Shown here: positions 58,827 through 64,000 of the stretch, in pieces | Position numbering within the stretch: the first letter of the stretch is position 1 | Layout of the letters: every line of letters begins with the position of its first letter | Assembly: GCF_039521365.1 (NCBI RefSeq) | Contig: NZ_BAAACF010000003.1 | Coordinates: 310,001 to 374,000, forward strand | DNA length: 64,000 bases | DNA from: Clostridium_AW malenominatum | GTDB lineage: Bacteria; Bacillota; Clostridia; Clostridiales; Clostridiaceae | Reading direction: 5' to 3' | Notes under the pieces: model-generated | Seen by the model: only the letters and a program-made list of their open reading frames with translations | What the model was told of the DNA's origin: nothing | The model's database searches: none | Translations under genes and position numbers: made by a program

Positions 58827-59879
58827 TTATACATTAATTATATTGTATCCTGATGATTTTTTTAATCTATTCATAATTGCAATACCTATACCTTTTTCTT
58901 CAAAGCATTCTGAAAATATTTCATGTACCCCTTTGTCATCAAAAACTCTCAAAGTTTCAAATAGGTTTTTCCCCAAAGTTTTCATATCCTTTATACTTCC
59001 TAAGGATATAACTAAAGCATCTTTATATAGATCTTTAGTTTCTTCTGTAGCAATTACCCCTATCATCTTATTTTCTTTTTTATATTCCTCAACCATACTA
59101 TTTATCTTTTCTACTACCTTATCTCTCTGTCCTTGAATAATGTATAAAGGAGCTTTCGGCGCATAATGCCTATATTTCATCCCTGGAGCTTTAGGCTTAA
59201 AGGTTTCATCAATCTTTTTTAGTATTGCAGGGTCTATATAAATATTTTCATCTATTTCTTGTAACATCTCTAAAGTAACTCCACCAGGTCTGAGTACACA
59301 AGGAGGATATTCTGTACAATCTACAACTGTGGACTCTAAGCCAAAGTCACATTTCTCTCCTCCTATTATATAATCTACCTTACCAAAAAGATCTTCAATG
59401 CATCTTTCCATATCCGTTGGACTTGGTCTTCCAGAAATATTAGCCGATGGTGCCGCAATAGGAACTTTAGATTCCTCTATAAGCTTAGCTGCAATAATAT
59501 TTGAAGGCATCCTTATTCCAACGCTATCCAGTCCAGCACTGGTTTCTAATGGAATCAATTCTGATTTTTTTAGTATTATAGTTAATGGTCCTGGCCAAAA
59601 TTTTTCCATTAAACTCTTTGCTATTTCAGGTATTTCCTTTACCAACGGCTTAATACTCCCTACATCTGCTATATGAACAATTAGAGGATTATCTTGAGGT
59701 CTTCCCTTTGCCTTAAATATTTTTTTTACTGCCTCTCCATCTAAAGCATTAGCCCCCAAGCCATATACAGTTTCCGTTGGAAAAACTACTAATCCGCCTT
59801 CTCTTACAATTCTTCCGCACTCTATTAAAGTTTCTTCATCTAAATTTTGTTCATATAAATAAACAACCTTTGTATCCAA
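58827..59879 (-). CDS. tsaC: L-threonylcarbamoyladenylate synthase (Sua5/YwlC type)
   Basis: A 350-residue two-domain Sua5 enzyme providing threonylcarbamoyl-AMP for t6A37 of ANN-decoding tRNAs. The YrdC domain covers residues 12-200 (GGLVVFPTETVYGLGANALD, KGRPQDNPLIVHIADV, PSANISGRPSPTD). The linker SPGM-type motif is APGMKYRHYAPKAPLYII, followed by the Sua5 C-terminal Rossmann-like domain to residue 350. The single-domain TsaC form is excluded by length. It lies between the ZIP transporter and ywlE. Confidence 0.94.
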   Translation of the reverse strand: MDTKVVYLYEQNLDEETLIECGRIVREGGLVVFPTETVYGLGANALDGEAVKKIFKAKGRPQDNPLIVHIADVGSIKPLVKEIPEIAKSLMEKFWPGPLTIILKKSELIPLETSAGLDSVGIRMPSNIIAAKLIEESKVPIAAPSANISGRPSPTDMERCIEDLFGKVDYIIGGEKCDFGLESTVVDCTEYPPCVLRPGGVTLEMLQEIDENIYIDPAILKKIDETFKPKAPGMKYRHYAPKAPLYIIQGQRDKVVEKINSMVEEYKKENKMIGVIATEETKDLYKDALVISLGSIKDMKTLGKNLFETLRVFDDKGVHEIFSECFEEKGIGIAIMNRLKKSSGYNIINV

Positions 59880-59925
59880 AATTACATCTCCCTTTAGTGT
59901 AAATAAATATTTTCAAGAACTATGT

Positions 59926-60624
59926 TTATAATAAAGAAATTATCACTAATCCAAAAATTATACCTCCTATCACACCTAAAGTACTTTCAGACTCCGGTAT
60001 CATTTCTCCACAAACCACATAAAGCATTATACCTGAAGCAAAAGACAGACTTAATCCTAGCGCATTTGTAGATAGTTTGCCTATGTACGTTCCTATAAAA
60101 GTCCCTATGATCGTAGGAGTAGCTGTAGCTATAGTATATATTAGTATTTTAAATCTCTTCATTTTTGATGCTCTTAAAGGTGCTGCTATAGCTATACCTT
60201 CTGGTATGTCATGTATAGCAATTATTATACTCATTTTTATACCTAAGCTACTTCCCGCTGCAAATCCACAACCCATAATTACCCCTTCTGGAAAGTTGTG
60301 AATCATTAAACCTACAGCTGTAATTAAAGCCATCTTAATGTTTCTATCTACTTTTTTATCTTGTAGCCTATTATCTATCAAACTTACAAGTATAATACCA
60401 CATAAACAAGTAATTGCTGTATTAATAAAACTCCAATTTTGCAGAGCCTCTGGAATTAAATCAAAAACCACTACAGCCAGCATAAGCCCTCCAGCAAAAC
60501 CAATTAATATGCTTAATAGTTGCTTTGACGGATTTTTAATCCCCACTCCAATAAAAGCTCCTATAGCAGTGCCTAGAAGCGATATTATACTTCCTAGTAT
60601 AATCAACAATATTAACTTATTCAA
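59926..60624 (-). CDS. ZIP-family metal transporter
   Basis: A 232-residue transporter with eight hydrophobic segments. Metal-pathway motifs are MIHNFPEGVIMGCGF near residue 108 and IAIHDIPEGIAIAAP near 135, plus GGLMLAVVVFDLIPEAL early in the chain. ZIP proteins import or exchange Zn, Fe or Mn, and GufA-like members occur in clostridia. Its place between the unknown membrane gene and tsaC appears to be a stable clostridial gene order. Metal selectivity cannot be told. Confidence 0.9.
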   Translation of the reverse strand: MNKLILLIILGSIISLLGTAIGAFIGVGIKNPSKQLLSILIGFAGGLMLAVVVFDLIPEALQNWSFINTAITCLCGIILVSLIDNRLQDKKVDRNIKMALITAVGLMIHNFPEGVIMGCGFAAGSSLGIKMSIIIAIHDIPEGIAIAAPLRASKMKRFKILIYTIATATPTIIGTFIGTYIGKLSTNALGLSLSFASGIMLYVVCGEMIPESESTLGVIGGIIFGLVIISLL

Positions 60625-60684
60625 TTTACCACCTTCTCAATTTTACTCTCTTTAGATAATATTGAAGGTGGTTTATAAATATTC

Positions 60685-61263
60685 TTAATTCACTTCATTT
60701 CTATATTCTTTAATTTTTTCTATAGTCTCATCCGTAAAATAGGCATATACACAATTTTTATAAATTACATCTAAAAGTTTATATTTTAAATATTTTCCTC
60801 TTTTTATAATAACATAAAAATAATCCTTTTCTGGATTTAAAATCTTCATTTTATTATAATAATGGGCTATATATCCATGGTTTTTTAAGAACTTTTCACT
60901 TATTGGAAACACCTTTTTATTTCTAAATTTAGCTGTAGCTATTATTACTACTGAAAAATCCTTTTCTTCCACATGTACTAACGCTACTTTATTGCAAATT
61001 ATAGTTAAACTCTCTTTCTTTATGCCTGAAACTACCTTAATTTTATAACCCTCATCAAAGATTTTAAGGTTTTCATTATTTATTTTCCTAATAATAGCAA
61101 TTATTATTAATGTTTCTATCAATGCCAAGTATACTATATAAAAAACATTTGTTTCTTTTGTAATCACTAATGCTATTGGCAAAGCAAAAAAAATAAAGCC
61201 CATTATTAGCAGAAATCTTTTATAAGATTTTTTTTGCTTTATAATGGCTTTATTTATATTCAT
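60685..61263 (-). CDS. Two-helix membrane protein of unknown function
   Basis: A 192-residue protein with two N-terminal membrane helices (FLLIMGFIFFALPIALVITK and FYIVYLALIETLIIIAII) and a basic cytosolic domain of about 130 residues (KIKVVSGIKKESLTIICNKV, then YKLLDVIYKNCVYAYFTDET). I recognise no named family. It starts 21 bp downstream of prfA and appears co-transcribed. The N-terminus is rich in lysine, setting the inside orientation. Confidence 0.65.
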   Translation of the reverse strand: MNINKAIIKQKKSYKRFLLIMGFIFFALPIALVITKETNVFYIVYLALIETLIIIAIIRKINNENLKIFDEGYKIKVVSGIKKESLTIICNKVALVHVEEKDFSVVIIATAKFRNKKVFPISEKFLKNHGYIAHYYNKMKILNPEKDYFYVIIKRGKYLKYKLLDVIYKNCVYAYFTDETIEKIKEYRNEVN

Positions 61264-61283
61264 GGCTTACCTCTTTCTTAATA

Positions 61284-62357
61284 TTAGTTATTTCCTAACT
61301 TTTTCATTTTCTCTGCCTGGTCCGTAGTTATAAGAGCATCTAACATTTCATTTATATCTCCATCAAGGAAAGAATCTAATCTATAAAGAGTTAATCCTAT
61401 TCTATGGTCTGTAACTCTTCCTTGAGGATAGTTGTAAGTTCTTATTCTCTCACTTCTATCTCCCGTACCAACCTGACTTTTTCTATCTTCTGCTATACCT
61501 GCAGTTCTTTCTGCCTGAGCAATATCAAACAGTCTTGACTTCAATACCTTCATTGCCTTCTCTTTATTTTTAAGCTGAGATTTTTCATCTTGGCAAGACA
61601 CTACAAGTCCAGTAGGTAAGTGAGTAAGTCTAACTGCTGAGTCTGTGGTATTAACTGACTGACCACCATGTCCTGAGGATCTAAATACATCTACTCTAAT
61701 ATCATTTAGATTTATTTCAACATCAACATCTTCTACCTCAGGTAAAACCGCTACTGTAGAAGTAGATGTATGAATTCTTCCGCTAGATTCTGTATCTGGA
61801 ACCCTTTGAACTCTATGAACTCCACTTTCATACTTTAATCTGCTATAAGCTCCCTTTCCTTTAATCATAAATACTACTTCTTTTAGTCCGCCAATATCTG
61901 TTTCATTAGAGCTTACAGGTTCTATTTTCCAACCAGTTCTTTCTGCGTATCTTGTATACATTCTGAAGAGATTAGCTGCAAATAACGCAGCTTCATCTCC
62001 CCCTGCTCCTCCTCTTATTTCAACAAAAACGTTCTTGTCATCGTTAGGATCTTTAGGAAGCATAAGTATCTTTAGCTCATTTTCTAAAGTCTCTTGTAGA
62101 GTTGTTAACTCTTTTATTTCCTCTTGAACCATTTCTTTAAGTTCTTTATCTAAGTCTTCTCTTAGCATTTCTTTGTCAGCTTCTAGGCTGTCCTGTGCTT
62201 TTTTATATTCTCTATATTTTACAACTATTTCTTCTAAGTCTGAATGCTCTTTACAAAGTCTTTGCCACTCTTTTTGATCTGCCATAACTGAAGGATCACT
62301 TATTTTTATGGACAACTCTTCATATTTACTTTCTATAAAATTAAGTCTATCTAACAT
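61284..62357 (-). CDS. prfA: Peptide chain release factor 1
   Basis: A 357-residue RF1 recognising UAA and UAG. The codon-recognition PxT tripeptide appears as RVPDTESSGR, and the catalytic GGQ in SSGHGGQSVNTTDSAVR near residue 230. Domain 1 coiled region (YREYKKAQDSLEADKEMLRE) and domain 4 are intact. There is no frameshift, in contrast to prfB in the same window. prmC, whose product methylates the GGQ glutamine, lies upstream in the same run. Confidence 0.97.
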   Translation of the reverse strand: MLDRLNFIESKYEELSIKISDPSVMADQKEWQRLCKEHSDLEEIVVKYREYKKAQDSLEADKEMLREDLDKELKEMVQEEIKELTTLQETLENELKILMLPKDPNDDKNVFVEIRGGAGGDEAALFAANLFRMYTRYAERTGWKIEPVSSNETDIGGLKEVVFMIKGKGAYSRLKYESGVHRVQRVPDTESSGRIHTSTSTVAVLPEVEDVDVEINLNDIRVDVFRSSGHGGQSVNTTDSAVRLTHLPTGLVVSCQDEKSQLKNKEKAMKVLKSRLFDIAQAERTAGIAEDRKSQVGTGDRSERIRTYNYPQGRVTDHRIGLTLYRLDSFLDGDINEMLDALITTDQAEKMKKLGNN

Positions 62358-62434
62358 ATTTTCTCACTCCGTAATAATATTTTAACAACTATTTATTATA
62401 ACATAAATTTTTTATATAAATCAACGAGTTTCTA

Positions 62435-63307
62435 CTAAAGTTTTTTGCCTACAACCACTCTATCTAGCCCCGCTAAATCCTTTATACACTCTATTTCCTC
62501 AAAACCATCTTCCTCAAGCAAGCTCATTACTTCTTTTCCTTGATTATATCCAATTTCAAAGGCTATCATACCTTTACTATTTAATATATCCCTACTTTGA
62601 AAAACAATTTTTCTATAAAAGTCTAATCCGTCTTCCCCACCATGTAACGCCCTATGTGGCTCATAGTTTTTAACATCTTCCATAAGTTCTTTCATGTCTT
62701 CTTCACTAATATATGGAGGATTAGAAACTACAACATCATATTTTTTATTTTCATTTATTGCATAAGTTAGTAAATCACTTCTATATACTTTAACTCTCTC
62801 ATGTAAATTGTGAAGCAATATATTCTTATAGGTTACTTCCAAGGGTATATCTTCGATATCGTAGCAATCAACAAGAGTATTCTCCTTATACTTTGCTAAT
62901 GATATGCCGATGATACCACTGCCACAGCAAAGATCACATAAAGTCTCGTATTTATTTTTAGTTACTTCTTCAATAACTTTTTCCACTAAAATTTCTGTAT
63001 CCGGCCTTGGAATTAACACTCCTTCTTTTATTAAAAAGTCTAAATTCATAAATTCACACTGCCCTAGAATATATTTTACAGGCATTTTATTCTTTCTTAA
63101 ATTTACTAATTTAAAATATTCTTCTACTTCCTTTAAACTTATCTCTAGGTCTCTATTTAACATAATAAATAACTTATCCTTATTTATTACCTTTCCTAAA
63201 AGGAGTTGACAATCTAACCTATAGCTTGGTATATTTTCTTCCCTTAATATATTAAAGCCCTTAATTAAAAGTTCTCCAATAGTATTTTTAACCTTAGTCA
63301 TCAACAT
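62435..63307 (-). CDS. prmC: Release factor glutamine methyltransferase PrmC
   Basis: A 290-residue SAM-dependent methyltransferase that modifies the GGQ glutamine of RF1 and RF2. The SAM site LCDLCCGSGIIGISLAKY is near residue 120, and the catalytic NPPY is in DVVVSNPPYISEEDMKEL near 195. The N-terminal helical domain binds release factors. The start at 63307 overlaps the yqhQ-like gene by 14 bp; an ATG at 63301 (better spaced from AAGGA) is an alternative. prfA follows directly. Confidence 0.95.
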   Translation of the reverse strand: MLMTKVKNTIGELLIKGFNILREENIPSYRLDCQLLLGKVINKDKLFIMLNRDLEISLKEVEEYFKLVNLRKNKMPVKYILGQCEFMNLDFLIKEGVLIPRPDTEILVEKVIEEVTKNKYETLCDLCCGSGIIGISLAKYKENTLVDCYDIEDIPLEVTYKNILLHNLHERVKVYRSDLLTYAINENKKYDVVVSNPPYISEEDMKELMEDVKNYEPHRALHGGEDGLDFYRKIVFQSRDILNSKGMIAFEIGYNQGKEVMSLLEEDGFEEIECIKDLAGLDRVVVGKKL

Positions 63308-64000
63308 CTATTCCTTCCGCTACTTTTAAGGATTTTATAGCAACTTCTAATTGAGATAAATCTGGTTCATTAGTAGTAATCTTTTGAAGTGCTAACCCTG
63401 GCATTGCCATAACTTTAGATAAATAACTTTCCCCTCTACCCATCCATTTTATTATTTCATAAGTTATTCCTGAAACTACTGGGAGAAGTAGTATCCTGTA
63501 TAAAATTCTTTGAGTTAAACTTTGCCAACCAACAAGAGAAAATAACATTATGCTTACTATCATGACTAAAAACATAAAATTTGTTCCACATCTTGGGTGA
63601 AGTCTAGTGTATTTTTGAGCATTTTCTGGAGTTAATTCATCTCCACTTTCATAACAAAATATAGTTTTATGTTCTGCACCATGATATTGAAAAACTCTTT
63701 TAATATCTTCCATTTTGCTTATAAGAGTTATATATATTATAAATAGAGTTACCCTTATTATCCCTTCTATTATATTTAACATTACCGTATTTTCTATTCC
63801 AAATTTTTTAAATAAGTTAGCTACTACATTAGGTAAAGCAACAAATAAGGATATAGATATAATCATGGAAATTACAAATGAAAACCCCATTAAAACATCA
63901 TTACTTTTATCCTTAAAAACTCCTTGAAACCACTTATCAAATTTTGATTCTTCCTCCTCCTCTTCAAAAAAGGAGGCGGAATAGTTTAAACTTTTCATAC
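63294..64000 (-). CDS. yqhQ: DUF1385 (YqhQ-type) membrane protein, 5' end outside window
   Basis: The visible 234 residues are the C-terminal part of a DUF1385 protein. The stretch KSLNYSASFFEEEEEE followed by membrane helices, QYHGAEHKTIFCYESGDELT, and THLHPRCGTNFMFLV-like RLHPRCGTNFMFLVMIVSI are family signatures. The family N-terminus (a GGQAVIEGVMMRG-type motif) is missing, so the reading frame continues beyond base 64000 and the ATG at 63998 is internal. Function is unknown; the gene is linked to prmC-prfA in clostridia. Confidence 0.88.
   Translation of the reverse strand, partial: MKSLNYSASFFEEEEEESKFDKWFQGVFKDKSNDVLMGFSFVISMIISISLFVALPNVVANLFKKFGIENTVMLNIIEGIIRVTLFIIYITLISKMEDIKRVFQYHGAEHKTIFCYESGDELTPENAQKYTRLHPRCGTNFMFLVMIVSIMLFSLVGWQSLTQRILYRILLLPVVSGITYEIIKWMGRGESYLSKVMAMPGLALQKITTNEPDLSQLEVAIKSLKVAEGIDVDD

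Overview
The window is AT-rich, compactly coded chromosomal DNA of a spore-forming Firmicute, most likely a Clostridium sensu stricto. The grounds are the sporulation genes (spoIIID, spoIIQ, spoIID, yyaC, cotF-like), a thiolase promoter resembling the clostridial thl promoter, the linkage of prfA-prmC with a yqhQ homologue, T-box, SAM-I and FMN leader RNAs, and a raiA-type structured RNA. I see no prophage, no CRISPR array and no intact insertion sequence. The only mobile-element trace is a decayed IS3-type orfA fragment at about 4361-4549.

Left part (1-15600). A divergent accessory locus pairs a PucR-type regulator with DUF917, NCS1 permease and PepD-like peptidase genes whose ends touch or overlap. 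After the IS remnant come lipid genes (YegS-like lipid kinase, pssA), a CBS protein, a uridine-kinase-like nucleoside kinase, a DUF421/DUF4363 membrane pair, class II aldolase, a nucleoid-associated protein, two small coat-like proteins and a tight CYTH - DUF5685 - J-domain - membrane protein cluster. 15600-18500 holds tRNA-Gln and a T-box-controlled leuS.

Middle part (18500-45900). An ABC exporter operon (ATPase, NEW3/CARDB-like secreted protein, MacB/FtsX permease) is followed by a small alarmone synthetase, a DUF2225 protein, and an ArsR-linked persulfide-type flavoprotein fused to rhodanese, TusA and DsrE domains. Next are a metallophosphoesterase, a FlhB-C-like/FliK-like pair, ribU under an FMN riboswitch, tex, an M28 peptidase, prfB with its programmed +1 frameshift, secA, a HAD-like protein without catalytic residues, hpf preceded by an independently promoted raiA-type RNA, comFC with a degenerate comFA-like gene, recD2, metK under a SAM-I riboswitch, and a tandemly duplicated tRNA-Thr/tRNA-Tyr unit.

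Right part (45900-64000). ttcA and yyaC are followed by the conserved block ywmB-murA-spoIID-spoIIQ-spoIIID-mreB (all minus strand), thiolase, the UDP-GlcNAc epimerase and WecA/TagO-type transferase, and a housekeeping run yqhQ-prmC-prfA-(unknown membrane protein)-ZIP-tsaC-ywlE-rpiB-upp-dCMP deaminase. The window is rich in translation-control functions: RF1, RF2, PrmC, TsaC, TtcA, HPF, raiA-type RNA, leuS T-box and five tRNA genes.

The most rewarding items for a second look are the raiA-type RNA with its own promoter and terminator, an unexplained nested-stem element at 22441-22545, the CYTH/DUF5685/J-domain cluster, the catalytically dead HAD-like and ComFA-like proteins, and a hairpin that hides the yyaC ribosome-binding site.
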